Shown here: piece after piece, positions 37,964 through 46,167 of the stretch
How positions within the stretch are numbered: position 1 is the stretch's first letter
How the letters are laid out: each line of letters opens with the position of its first letter
NCBI GenBank assembly: GCA_934203355.1
Contig: CAKPZC010000004.1
Coordinates: forward strand, 1-64,000
Reading direction: 5' to 3'
DNA from: an uncultured Prevotella sp.
GTDB taxonomy: Bacteria; Bacteroidota; Bacteroidia; Bacteroidales; Bacteroidaceae
Length of the DNA stretch: 64,000 nucleotides
The notes under the pieces: model-generated
Databases searched by the model: none
Told to the model about the DNA's origin: nothing
Seen by the model: only the letters and a program-made list of their open reading frames with translations
Made by a program: the position numbers and the translations under genes

Positions 37964-37993
37964 GAGTTTTGAATAATTCAAAATTCAAAACTC
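37964..37993. repeat. Palindromic A/T repeat between nqrD and nqrE
   Basis: GAGTTTTGAAT (37964-37974) and ATTCAAAACTC (37983-37993) are perfect inverted copies. A 17-bp internal palindrome TTTTGAAT-A-ATTCAAAA (37967-37983) overlaps them, and CAAAACT is repeated directly just after. It fills the only long gap inside the nqr operon. Confidence 0.8.
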
Positions 37994-38011
37994 AAAACTC
38001 AAAATTAAACA

Positions 38012-38638
38012 ATGGAACATTTAATAAGCCTTTTCTTCCGGTCCATTTTTGTGGACAACATGATATTCGCCTTCTTCCTCGGCATGTGTTCGTTCCTTGC
38101 CGTGTCGAAGAACGTGAAGACATCATTGGGACTGGGTCTTGCCGTGACATTCGTGTTGCTCGTCACTGTGCCTGTCGACTATCTGTTGCAGACAAAGGTG
38201 TTGGGTCCCGACTGTCTTATCGAGGGTGTAGACCTTTCCTACCTGAGCTTCATCCTCTTCATTGCCGTTATCGCCGGCATCGTGCAGTTGGTGGAGATGG
38301 TTGTCGAGAAGTTCTCTCCGTCGCTCTATGCGGCCCTTGGTATCTTCTTGCCCCTTATCGCCGTTAACTGTGCCATCATGGGTGCTTCGCTCTTCATGCA
38401 GCAGCGCATCAATCTCGATCCTTCCAACTCGCAGTACATCGGCAACGTTGTCGACGCTCTTGTTTATGCCCTTGGTAGCGGTATCGGTTGGACCTTGGCC
38501 ATCGTAGCCATGGGTGCCATCCGCGAGAAGATGCAGTACAGCGATGTGCCAAAGCCTCTTCAGGGTCTCGGCATCACATTCATCACCGTAGGACTCATGG
38601 CAATGGCCATGATGTGCTTCTCTGGTCTTAAAATATAA
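38012..38638 (+). CDS. nqrE: Na+-translocating NADH:quinone reductase subunit E
   Basis: 208 residues, about six membrane helices. [20 protein letters not shown] and [15 protein letters not shown] carry the conserved cysteines that, with those of NqrD, bind the intramembrane iron. It is separated from nqrD by a 59-bp gap holding a palindromic repeat. Confidence 0.95.
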   Translation: MEHLISLFFRSIFVDNMIFAFFLGMCSFLAVSKNVKTSLGLGLAVTFVLLVTVPVDYLLQTKVLGPDCLIEGVDLSYLSFILFIAVIAGIVQLVEMVVEKFSPSLYAALGIFLPLIAVNCAIMGASLFMQQRINLDPSNSQYIGNVVDALVYALGSGIGWTLAIVAMGAIREKMQYSDVPKPLQGLGITFITVGLMAMAMMCFSGLKI

Positions 38639-38640
38639 TA

Positions 38641-38646
38641 AGGAGG
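38641..38646 (+). promoter_or_regulatory. Strong Shine-Dalgarno of nqrF
   Basis: AGGAGG is 10 bp before the nqrF ATG, immediately after the nqrE stop. Confidence 0.65.
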
Positions 38647-38656
38647 ACTCAACGTT

Positions 38657-39928
38657 ATGAACACATCATTTATATTTGCAAGTATCGGAGTTTTCCTTGT
38701 TGTGATACTCCTCTTGGTTGTCATCCTGCTCGTAGCTAAGAAGTTCCTCAGCCCGAGCGGCAATGTCAACATCGAAATCAATGGCGACAAGACCATCAAC
38801 GTGCCCCAGGGCTCATCGTTGATGACTACACTCAACGAGAACGGCATCTTCTTGCCTTCAGCCTGTGGCGGTAAGGCAAGCTGCGGCCAGTGTAAGGTTC
38901 AGGTGCTTGAGGGTGGCGGCGAGATTCTCGACTCCGAGAAGCCTCACTTCACACGCAAGCAGATTAAGGACAACTGGCGTCTGGGATGCCAGTGCAAGGT
39001 GAAGTCGGACATGAAGATTAAGGTGCCCGATTCGGTTATGGGCGTTAAGGAATGGGAGTGCGAGGTTATCTCCAACAAGAACGTTTCTTCGTTCATCAAG
39101 GAGTTCAAGGTGGCATTGCCTCCGGGCGAGCACATGGACTTCGTTCCTGGCTCTTACGCTCAGATCAAGATTCCTGCATACGACTGCATCGACTACGACA
39201 AGGACTTCGACAAGGAGCTCATCGGCGAGGAGTATATCGGCACATGGGAGAAGTTTAATATCCTTTCGCTCAAGGCCCACAACCCCAACCCGACTGTGCG
39301 TGCTTACTCAATGGCCAACTATCCCGACGAGGGCGACATCATCACTCTCACCGTGCGTATTGCCACAACTCCGTTCTTGCCACGTCCGCAGGTGGGCTTC
39401 CAGAACGTTCCGACTGGTATCGCTTCTTCATACATCTTCTCTTTGAAGCCGGGTGACAAGGTTATGATGTCGGGTCCTTATGGCGACTTCCATCCTAACT
39501 TCACTTCGGGCAAGGAGATGATTTGGATTGGTGGTGGTGCTGGTATGGCTCCGCTCCGTGCTCAGATCATGCACATGACAAAGACTCTGCACACACGCGA
39601 CCGCGAGCTTCACTTCTTCTATGGCGCTCGTGCTCTTGGCGAGGCTTTCTTCCTTGAGGATTTCTGGGAATTGGAGAAGGAGTATCCTAACTTCCACTTC
39701 CACCTCTCGCTCGACCGCAAGGACCCCGTTGCCGACGCTCAGGGCGTGAAGTACTACGAGGGATTTGCCGTTAACTGCATACGCGACACCTACTTGAAGG
39801 ACCACGAGGCTCCTGAGGATTGCGAATACTACCTCTGCGGACCTCCTATGCTCATCAAGACAGTTACCGACTATCTCGACTCGCTCGGCGTAGACCCGGA
39901 AAGCATTATGTATGATAATTTCGGATAA
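38657..39928 (+). CDS. nqrF: Na+-translocating NADH:quinone reductase subunit F
   Basis: 423 residues. One N-terminal helix, a [2Fe-2S] ferredoxin domain with cysteines in SACGGKASCGQCKV and LGCQCKV, an FAD domain (RAYSMANYP) and an NADH domain (IGGGAGMAPLRAQI, YLCGPPMLI). It is the electron entry point that oxidises NADH. A terminator follows. Confidence 0.96.
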   Translation: MNTSFIFASIGVFLVVILLLVVILLVAKKFLSPSGNVNIEINGDKTINVPQGSSLMTTLNENGIFLPSACGGKASCGQCKVQVLEGGGEILDSEKPHFTRKQIKDNWRLGCQCKVKSDMKIKVPDSVMGVKEWECEVISNKNVSSFIKEFKVALPPGEHMDFVPGSYAQIKIPAYDCIDYDKDFDKELIGEEYIGTWEKFNILSLKAHNPNPTVRAYSMANYPDEGDIITLTVRIATTPFLPRPQVGFQNVPTGIASSYIFSLKPGDKVMMSGPYGDFHPNFTSGKEMIWIGGGAGMAPLRAQIMHMTKTLHTRDRELHFFYGARALGEAFFLEDFWELEKEYPNFHFHLSLDRKDPVADAQGVKYYEGFAVNCIRDTYLKDHEAPEDCEYYLCGPPMLIKTVTDYLDSLGVDPESIMYDNFG

Positions 39929-39954
39929 TTTGAAACCAATCAGTTTTATACAAA

Positions 39955-39990
39955 CAAAAAAAGCCGTTGAGAAATCAGCGGCTTTTTTTT
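39955..39990 (+). terminator. Intrinsic terminator of the nqr operon
   Basis: AAGCCGTTGA pairs with TCAGCGGCTT around a GAAA tetraloop and is followed by eight T. It is preceded by a run of A and may work on both strands. Confidence 0.9.
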
Positions 39991-39999
39991 AATACTATA

Positions 40000-40083
40000 T
40001 TACTTGCTCATTTAATATATATTACTTTGCCATTTAATATATATTACTTTGCCATTTAATATATATTACTTTGCCATTTAATA
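40000..40083. repeat. 22-bp tandem repeat array with a palindromic core, array 2
   Basis: TTACTTTGCCATTTAATATA-type units start at 40000, 40022, 40044 and 40066, exactly 22 bp apart; the last is partial. The units are the reverse complement of the array at 5318-5406 and carry the palindrome TAATATATATTA. The array follows a terminator directly. Confidence 0.85.
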
Positions 40084-40109
40084 ACTGTTCTGAATTATCT
40101 TTACATATA

Positions 40110-40199
40110 GTAGGAGGGTATGGCATCCCTGCCATACCCACTAAACCGGCAGGACAATCATGGCAGAGCGAGTATGGCAAGGATGCCGTACCCTCCTAC
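40110..40199. repeat. Long inverted repeat with nested hairpins
   Basis: A 28-bp arm (40110-40137) is inverted at 40172-40199 with about two mismatches and a 34-bp centre. The left arm also contains its own perfect 10-bp hairpin, GGGTATGGCA-TCCC-TGCCATACCC (40116-40139), and the right arm has a matching weaker one. The element could form either one long stem or two short ones. Confidence 0.8.
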
Positions 40200-40345
40200 A
40201 GATTGTCGCTCATATATAAAGATGATATGAGCCACATACTTATAGTATTATTCTGAATGTTACTTATTTTTTGCTTTAGCATTCTATCCTTTAAAGGCGT
40301 TTTTTGCTTATTTAACGTAATTTTTGTTCATGTTTTCATTCTTTT

Positions 40346-40378
40346 TATTGACTAAAACCCCAAAAAATAGTAACTTTG
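40346..40378 (+). promoter_or_regulatory. Promoter of the InlB-repeat protein gene
   Basis: TATTG (40346-40350), a 20-bp spacer and TAACTTTG (40371-40378) fit the Bacteroidetes promoter, leaving an untranslated leader of about 65-70 nt before the ATG at 40453. Confidence 0.65.
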
Positions 40379-40452
40379 AGGGCAATTTATGCGAAATTAT
40401 AGAACCGACACAATTAAGCATTTTAAACATAATAATAAAAATAGAATCTTTT

Positions 40453-43400
40453 ATGAAAAAAAACATCTTTTTAACTACAATTCTCTTATGGCTCATGGCA
40501 GCATCTGTTCATGCTGCTGTATGGAGATCTACATGGACAAAGGAAAATATTAAAGAGCACGTTCAGTACATAGACAAATCTGTCAATTGCATCGTAGATG
40601 ACAATCTATTATATCCACAATTTATCTTCTGTGATGATGATAATAACTTTGAATATTCAATATCAACTGGACGAAACTCAACCACTAATCCTGGTCAGCT
40701 TGATGTAGAATATTTTCTATTGGACAAGGTTACACTAAAGCCTAGTATTTCATATATCTTAAAGTTCTATATTACTACCGCTCAGAATTATAGATTTTTG
40801 AAAGACGCAAAGGTTCAAGTGCAGCTCAAGAAAGAACCTAAAGCCGATGCCCAGGTGCTTAAAGATTTGGGTAATATTTATCTTAATTATTATCATTATA
40901 ACTCACCCGAACTAAAACAAATTAAATTCACGTCGGCTCCAACTGAAGGCTATGTCTGTATAAAAATAACAGGATCCCTTATAGGAGAGTCATACAATTG
41001 TATTTTCTCTGATTTTTCTATAATAAAAGAAGGTGTAATAGCTCCTGAAATCACAAATCAACCAGAAGTCTCAATAGATATTGACACCGACAATATTCCT
41101 ACACTCAGTGTTACTGCTACTGGAGATAATATCTCTTACAAGTGGTATCAGAATCAGCAAAAATCTAATTCGTTTTGGGAATATACAGGTGTCTCTACTT
41201 CAAATTTCAAGCCAATCTATTCCAGTCCAAATTATCAATATAAGTGTCTTGTGAGCAATGAGGGAGGAGATGATGAGACGAACATTATAACCGTGAATAG
41301 TGTCATCGTGCATGGCACAGAATATCCTGAACACTCGGGCGTATATTATGCAGCCGTATCGATGCCTGGAGCATATTCATTAGACGAAAATACCTTTGCC
41401 TATAAAGCGGTGTTGAATGAAACGAAAACAGCTTTAAATATTGTGCCCGTCGACAACAAAGATATGTACATTCCTTATGACAATAAGGGGCTAATTTTGC
41501 AAAGTAACAAAGAAAGAATTGTGCTGGCGAAGCCCCAAAAAGGATGGAGCTACACAAATTATTACGACAATATGTTGACAAGTGGTAGCTTTTACTCAAA
41601 AGGTACAAGCTATGTATTAGGCTTCAAAAATGGGAAAATAGGTATGTATCTTGGCGAGGAAGACGAAGTTCCTTCTCACATCGCAATATTTAACAAGACG
41701 CAAGTCTCCAACGTTCTCCCTGATGAGCTTGAGATTAATATTCCTTTAAGATATGTCATAGCTTTCGACAAGAATTGCACGGACGCAACTGGCACAATGA
41801 AAGACCAAATACTATATAATGATGGTAAAAGTAAGCTTAACACAAATGGTTTTTCACGCAAAGGGTATATGTTCTTAGGTTGGAGCACTTCGGCTGACGG
41901 GAAGGTGGAATATACTGACGGACAGCTTATAGTCGGAGATATACCGTTTGCAGAAACCAGGGTAACTCTTTATGCAAAATGGAAGAAAATAGCAGACTTA
42001 TTCAATGCAGCAGGCGAATTTGTTATCAATAATAATCAAGATTGGGGATATTTCTGTTTATATGTAAACACAATCGACAAAGGCGTTAATGTTTTGCTCG
42101 CTGCTGATATCACCACACCTGTGACAGAAATGGTGGGTACTGAAAATAGACCTTATTCAGGCACCTTCAATGGTGGAGGCCATAAGATTACCGTGAACTA
42201 TGAAGGTATAACAGATCGTTTTGTTGCTCCATTTAAAGTGACAAATGGTGCCACCATCAAAAACCTAACGGTAGACGGCAATATAAGCACATCAAAAAGT
42301 TTTGCTGCTGGTATTATAGCAAGAAACGAATATGAAAAAGCTTTCTTGGAGAAGTGTGTGAGCAAAGTAAACATCGTGTCAGAGTCTGGTGGCTTCTGTT
42401 ATTACGCCGGACTGGTAGCTTATACTTATGAAACCATGGACATTATCGACTGTGCCTTCACCGGCAGTATAACACAGTCAAAGAACTGCACCGAATCTAC
42501 CTCTAGTTGTGCTGGATTTGTAGGTTCGGCTAATAAATTAATTTTCATAAATAATTGTTTGCTCACCGCCACATTTGGTATTTCAGATGAGAAATCAAAC
42601 ACGTTCGTACTCAGCTCCAGCAACGATATAATTGTAAGAAATAGCTACTACCTTAACGCTTTGGGCGAGGTGCCTTCTGGTGCTACACAAATAAAGAGCG
42701 AAACGCTTGAAAGTGGTGAAGCACTGACATTGTTAGGCAACGGATGGGCACAGATATTGGGCACAGACAATATGCCTAAGCCGTATAACGAAAGCAAGAA
42801 GCCGACACCCAACTATGTGTATAATGATGGCACCGATTGGGTGTGCGACGACTTCCAACTGAAGGATAAGGAAGAGGTGGGCATTGGCATCGACTTTACT
42901 GCTAAGAATCTCAGCTACGACCGCAACTTCACTATCGACGATGGCTACTATACGGTTTATGCCCCATTCGCCATACCTACAACCAACGGCAAACTGTATG
43001 CTTGCACGGGCATAAATGCAGAGAAGTCGCAAGCCGAGTTTACTGAGGTCGCAACGCCTGAGCCCAATACGGCATATATCTTCAAACCTGCAACCACAAA
43101 GCTCAACTTTGGTAACGACATGGCGGTGAAGAAGACTACCAATCTTGAAAGTCAGACTGGCTACATGCGCGGTGTTTACACCCTTCTCACCTTTACCGAT
43201 GAGAACAAAGAAGGATGCTACGGCTATGCTGCCGAAGCAAAGGATGGCTACGAGGCTGGTGCTTTTGTGAAGTTTGGAGCAGATGCCACAGTGCCAGCAG
43301 GACGTGCTTACATCTATGCTCCAGAAGCTATAGCAGTAGGAGCCAAACGCCTTAAAGTGGTGATTAATGGTGAGCCGACGGGCATAAGCATACCTGTGGC

Positions 43401-43509
43401 AGACAGCACAAACGGCTCAGACATCTACTACAACCTCTCGGGTCAGCGCGTTGGCAATAGCTATAAAGGCATTGTTGTAAGTAATGGCAAGAAGATTGTA
43501 AGAAAATAA
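40453..43509 (+). CDS. Secreted InlB-repeat surface protein with an Ig-like domain
   Basis: 1018 residues from the ATG at 40453, where a signal peptide begins (MKKNIFLTTILLWLMAASVHA). The open frame upstream lies in the promoter. An Ig-like domain (about 195-275) is followed by an InlB/Listeria-Bacteroides B repeat (GFSRKGYMFLGWS to TLYAKWKK), then GLUG-like repeats (NGGGHKITVNY, IKNLTVDGNI). The C-terminus (IYYNLSGQRV to GKKIVRK) resembles a type IX secretion sorting domain. It is probably a cell-surface protein; the ligand is unknown. A 48-residue gene follows 38 bp later. Confidence 0.75.
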   Translation: MKKNIFLTTILLWLMAASVHAAVWRSTWTKENIKEHVQYIDKSVNCIVDDNLLYPQFIFCDDDNNFEYSISTGRNSTTNPGQLDVEYFLLDKVTLKPSISYILKFYITTAQNYRFLKDAKVQVQLKKEPKADAQVLKDLGNIYLNYYHYNSPELKQIKFTSAPTEGYVCIKITGSLIGESYNCIFSDFSIIKEGVIAPEITNQPEVSIDIDTDNIPTLSVTATGDNISYKWYQNQQKSNSFWEYTGVSTSNFKPIYSSPNYQYKCLVSNEGGDDETNIITVNSVIVHGTEYPEHSGVYYAAVSMPGAYSLDENTFAYKAVLNETKTALNIVPVDNKDMYIPYDNKGLILQSNKERIVLAKPQKGWSYTNYYDNMLTSGSFYSKGTSYVLGFKNGKIGMYLGEEDEVPSHIAIFNKTQVSNVLPDELEINIPLRYVIAFDKNCTDATGTMKDQILYNDGKSKLNTNGFSRKGYMFLGWSTSADGKVEYTDGQLIVGDIPFAETRVTLYAKWKKIADLFNAAGEFVINNNQDWGYFCLYVNTIDKGVNVLLAADITTPVTEMVGTENRPYSGTFNGGGHKITVNYEGITDRFVAPFKVTNGATIKNLTVDGNISTSKSFAAGIIARNEYEKAFLEKCVSKVNIVSESGGFCYYAGLVAYTYETMDIIDCAFTGSITQSKNCTESTSSCAGFVGSANKLIFINNCLLTATFGISDEKSNTFVLSSSNDIIVRNSYYLNALGEVPSGATQIKSETLESGEALTLLGNGWAQILGTDNMPKPYNESKKPTPNYVYNDGTDWVCDDFQLKDKEEVGIGIDFTAKNLSYDRNFTIDDGYYTVYAPFAIPTTNGKLYACTGINAEKSQAEFTEVATPEPNTAYIFKPATTKLNFGNDMAVKKTTNLESQTGYMRGVYTLLTFTDENKEGCYGYAAEAKDGYEAGAFVKFGADATVPAGRAYIYAPEAIAVGAKRLKVVINGEPTGISIPVADSTNGSDIYYNLSGQRVGNSYKGIVVSNGKKIVRK

Positions 43510-43547
43510 CAAGACATATATAATTACACACTAAACACTATAGAAAA

Positions 43548-43694
43548 ATGAAAAAAACATATAGCAAACCATCAATCCGCATCATAACAATGGAGATGGG
43601 AAACATCTTGGCAGGTTCTTATCACGGCGAGGCAAGAAGCCGACGCATGTCTAACGACATGTTCGACGACATGGACGAGGATTACGACAACTAA
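43548..43694 (+). CDS. Small 48-residue protein, possible peptide precursor
   Basis: ATG at 43548 to TAA at 43694. The protein begins MKKTYSKPSIRIITMEMGNI, continues LAGSYHGEARSRRMSND and ends in an acidic MFDDMDEDYDN tail. It has no hydrophobic helix. The pattern of a basic, K-P-containing N-terminus followed by a methionine-rich stretch and LAGS recalls short uncharacterised Prevotella proteins. It is 38 bp downstream of the InlB-repeat gene and so probably cotranscribed. Whether the LAGS stretch is a processing site is unknown. Confidence 0.55.
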   Translation: MKKTYSKPSIRIITMEMGNILAGSYHGEARSRRMSNDMFDDMDEDYDN

Positions 43695-43728
43695 TAAAGC
43701 TCTACACAGTTTTAATAATTGTAGTTGA

Positions 43729-43860
43729 GAAATAACATTACCAGAACCAGAAACAATGGATACCAGAACTTGATACGATTGATACCAAAGCCCAAAACAG
43801 TTGGTACCAGAATCAAAAACAGTTAGTGCCAGACCCCAAAACTGTCAGTGCCTCTACAAG
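43729..43860. repeat. Degenerate 22-bp tandem repeat array
   Basis: Six consecutive 22-bp units start at 43729, 43751, 43773, 43795, 43817 and 43839. The best-conserved columns are an AAACARTT-like start and a central RCCAG (ACCAG, ACCAA or GCCAG; GCCTC in the last). The array lies between the 48-residue gene and the promoter of the double-glycine peptide. Its sequence is unrelated to the two other 22-bp arrays. Confidence 0.65.
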
Positions 43861-43893
43861 GGTTTCCCCTTTTGGACTTTTTTATTTGTAATA

Positions 43894-43926
43894 TTGCTCA
43901 GTTTCCAAACATTTGTTGTAACTTTG
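43894..43926 (+). promoter_or_regulatory. Promoter of the double-glycine leader peptide gene
   Basis: TTG (43894-43896), 22 bp, then TAACTTTG (43919-43926). The leader before the ATG at 43974 is about 40 nt. The degenerate 22-bp array ends 33 bp upstream of the -33 element, a natural place for regulator binding. Confidence 0.6.
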
Positions 43927-43973
43927 CGTAAGTATAATGCCTGTTTGTCTTACAATTTAAATAGTAGTTTAAT

Positions 43974-44186
43974 ATGGACAAGAAAATGGAGTTATTAAGT
44001 GCTAGAATGTCAGACACTATTGACATTCTGAAACTTGACGAGATGGACGACATCATCGGTGGCGACGTTGACTGCAAGAAGAAGTATGCAAAGGATGGTA
44101 TCTCGTGCCACAGCAGATACATACAGCGCGGAAACTACATTCATTGCAAGAGACGTTTTGAAACTAAAGTTGACATTGCGATATGA
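43974..44186 (+). CDS. Double-glycine leader peptide precursor (GG-Bacteroidales type)
   Basis: 70 residues. The first 30 form a leader with the pattern LSARMSDTIDILKLDEMDD followed by IIGG, a bacteriocin-type double-glycine site as used by C39 peptidase exporters and by the GG-Bacteroidales family of peptide precursors. The expected mature part is 40 residues, DVDCKKKYAK to ETKVDIAI. It has three cysteines, ten Lys/Arg against five acidic residues, and several Tyr and His. It has its own promoter and a downstream hairpin terminator. No radical-SAM or cyclodehydratase gene is nearby. A secreted bacteriocin or signalling peptide is inferred. Confidence 0.65.
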   Translation: MDKKMELLSARMSDTIDILKLDEMDDIIGGDVDCKKKYAKDGISCHSRYIQRGNYIHCKRRFETKVDIAI

Positions 44187-44226
44187 CCCATAGTCCCCAT
44201 TTCTGTGGGGCGGTGAGTTGAAAAGT

Positions 44227-44257
44227 GAGGGTGTGTCTTCTGATGCACCCTCGTTTT
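44227..44257 (+). terminator. Terminator or attenuator after the peptide gene
   Basis: GAGGGTGT pairs with GCACCCTC (one G-T pair) around a 10-nt loop, followed by GTTTTA. A smaller CCCCAT/GTGGGG hairpin (44193-44209) precedes it. I found no clear promoter between here and the regulator gene, so it may be reached by readthrough. Confidence 0.65.
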
Positions 44258-44273
44258 ATGTGCTAAGCAAATA

Positions 44274-46043
44274 ATGAATATGAACAAACATAGTGTAGTC
44301 TTTTTTATTGTATTACTTGTTGCCGTAATGACAGCATCTTGTGGCAACAAGCATGTTGACATGCTTTTGCTGCATGTCGACAGTGTGGCAAAAGAGAATC
44401 CTGGTATCGCATTATCAATGGCGGATAGCATTATGCGTGCTAACTCTGCGGACATGTCAACTTCTGAGATCATGAGGCTGAGACTGATTCGTGGACGTGC
44501 GCAAAACGCTGCCATGGTGCCGTTCAAGTCGGACAGCATAATGAGAATCACGGCAGAATACTTCGAAAATCACGGCACTGACTATGAGAGCATGTCAGCT
44601 TATTATATTCTCGGCAGTGTGTACCGCGACTTGAAGGATTATCCGCAGGCATTGGAATATTATCATAAGGCGTTAGAGTATAAAAAAGAGAAGCCAGATT
44701 CGGTGGAGTATGCATTATTGGCTCGTGTGCATGGGCAGATAGGTGAGTGTTTGCTTGCTCAATTTGCATTAAGTGAGGCTGAAGAGGAATATAATAATGC
44801 AAAATACCTTTTCCTTAAAGCAAAGGACACTATAGCTGCTGTTAGTGCAGAAATCCAGATTGCTGCTATCTTAGATTCTGAAGGTAGAGCACATGACGGT
44901 TATGTGTTGAGAAAAAATATAAAAGATTTGTTGCTAAGTAAAAATCTATTATGTGAGGCTTCTAAGGCATTAGTTCCTTCTGTGGAGGAGATGCTTGCCG
45001 AAGGAAAAATAGATGAAGTTGGCAAAGTGTTGGATGACTATGATAAATTGTCTGGAGATGTAGACCAACATGGTGTAGTGTTTAATGGTGGAGAATATTA
45101 TTATACATTGAAGGGAATTTATTATTTAGCCAAGGATAGTTTAAGCAAGGCAAGGCATTATTTTGAGACAGGTATTAAGTCCACTAAAGATCATTCTGTT
45201 CGTGAGGCTTCATTTAAAGGTCTGCTGTCACTTTACAAACGCTATGGCAATATGGATTCTATTGCCAAATATTCAGAACTGGCATGTCAAGAAAACGATT
45301 CTTCTTACTCATGTTTATCTATAACTCAAACACAGCAATTACAAGCAGCTTATAAATCAAAAGAAAAATTTAGAGAGTATTACAAAGGAAAGGTTGAACG
45401 GCAGAGATTGTGGAACATACTCATAGTTTTTGTTGTTGTGTTTGTTGCATGTATTTTTGTAGCAATATTTTTATGGTATAGGCAGAAAACTAAAGAGAAG
45501 TTGATACAGGAACAACTTAAGGTTTCTTTGAATAAAATCGAGAATGAAAACAAGGAACATAGAAAAGTGTTAACTGAGTTACACAAAGTAGAAGGAGAGA
45601 TAGAAAAACTTAAAAGTATACATAGTATACAAGTTGAACAGTTAATAGCAGACAAACAAAAATATGTAGATGAATTGAATGTTCTAAAGAAGCAATATGA
45701 TGATTTTGATTTTAGTAAATGTGAAGTTGTGATTTATTTTAAGGAACTTGCAAATATTAAACGAACAGCAGCTTCTAAGCATGAATGGCGCGAATTGTAT
45801 TCTTTTGTATCTCAGAGATTCCATTCGCTGTATTCTCTAAAGCCAATGCTGACTCAGTTGGAATTTGAAATAACAATACTGGTAAAGTTGGGCTTTATTC
45901 CTTCAGAGATAGCAATGATCACAGGTAATTCCATGTCAAATATTTCAAATGTACGCAAGCGATTATATACAAAAATGACAGGTAAGCAAGGCACGTCAAA
46001 AAGCTTTGATGAATATGTAAAGAGTTCATTTATAAATAGTTGA
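44274..46043 (+). CDS. Membrane-anchored TPR and LuxR-like regulator
   Basis: 589 residues. A lipoprotein-like signal (VAVMTASCGNKH) is followed by TPR helices over about 25-370 (SAYYILGSVYRDLKDYPQALEYYHKAL). One membrane helix lies at about 382-405 (WNILIVFVVVFVACIFVAIF), then a coiled coil. A C-terminal helix-turn-helix begins near LTQLEFEITILVKLGF with IPSEIAMITGNSMSNISNVR. The layout is a one-protein sensor that places the TPR domain outside and the DNA-binding domain inside the cell. It is expected to respond to an envelope or peptide signal; the ligand is unknown. Confidence 0.8.
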   Translation: MNMNKHSVVFFIVLLVAVMTASCGNKHVDMLLLHVDSVAKENPGIALSMADSIMRANSADMSTSEIMRLRLIRGRAQNAAMVPFKSDSIMRITAEYFENHGTDYESMSAYYILGSVYRDLKDYPQALEYYHKALEYKKEKPDSVEYALLARVHGQIGECLLAQFALSEAEEEYNNAKYLFLKAKDTIAAVSAEIQIAAILDSEGRAHDGYVLRKNIKDLLLSKNLLCEASKALVPSVEEMLAEGKIDEVGKVLDDYDKLSGDVDQHGVVFNGGEYYYTLKGIYYLAKDSLSKARHYFETGIKSTKDHSVREASFKGLLSLYKRYGNMDSIAKYSELACQENDSSYSCLSITQTQQLQAAYKSKEKFREYYKGKVERQRLWNILIVFVVVFVACIFVAIFLWYRQKTKEKLIQEQLKVSLNKIENENKEHRKVLTELHKVEGEIEKLKSIHSIQVEQLIADKQKYVDELNVLKKQYDDFDFSKCEVVIYFKELANIKRTAASKHEWRELYSFVSQRFHSLYSLKPMLTQLEFEITILVKLGFIPSEIAMITGNSMSNISNVRKRLYTKMTGKQGTSKSFDEYVKSSFINS

Positions 46044-46110
46044 CAATGATTTGTGAATTTTCTGTGAACTCTTGTGAAGTTTTTGTGAATAAGAAAGTCT
46101 TTCATTTTTT

Positions 46111-46141
46111 TTTTGATTCTCAATTTAAAAATATAAATTTG
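46111..46141 (+). promoter_or_regulatory. Promoter of the TonB-dependent receptor gene
   Basis: TTTTG (46111-46115), 18 bp, then TAAATTTG (46134-46141), 26 bp before the ATG at 46168. The receptor is thus probably transcribed independently of the upstream regulator. Confidence 0.65.
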
Positions 46142-46167
46142 CACCACGAAAACCAAAAAGTGATAAT

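Noticed and set aside
40000-40083. Tandem promoters in the 22-bp array, because TTACTTTGC resembles a -7 box
   Set aside because: The second base is T, not A, and the spacing between units gives only 14 bp between TTTG and the next box, too short for a -33/-7 pair.
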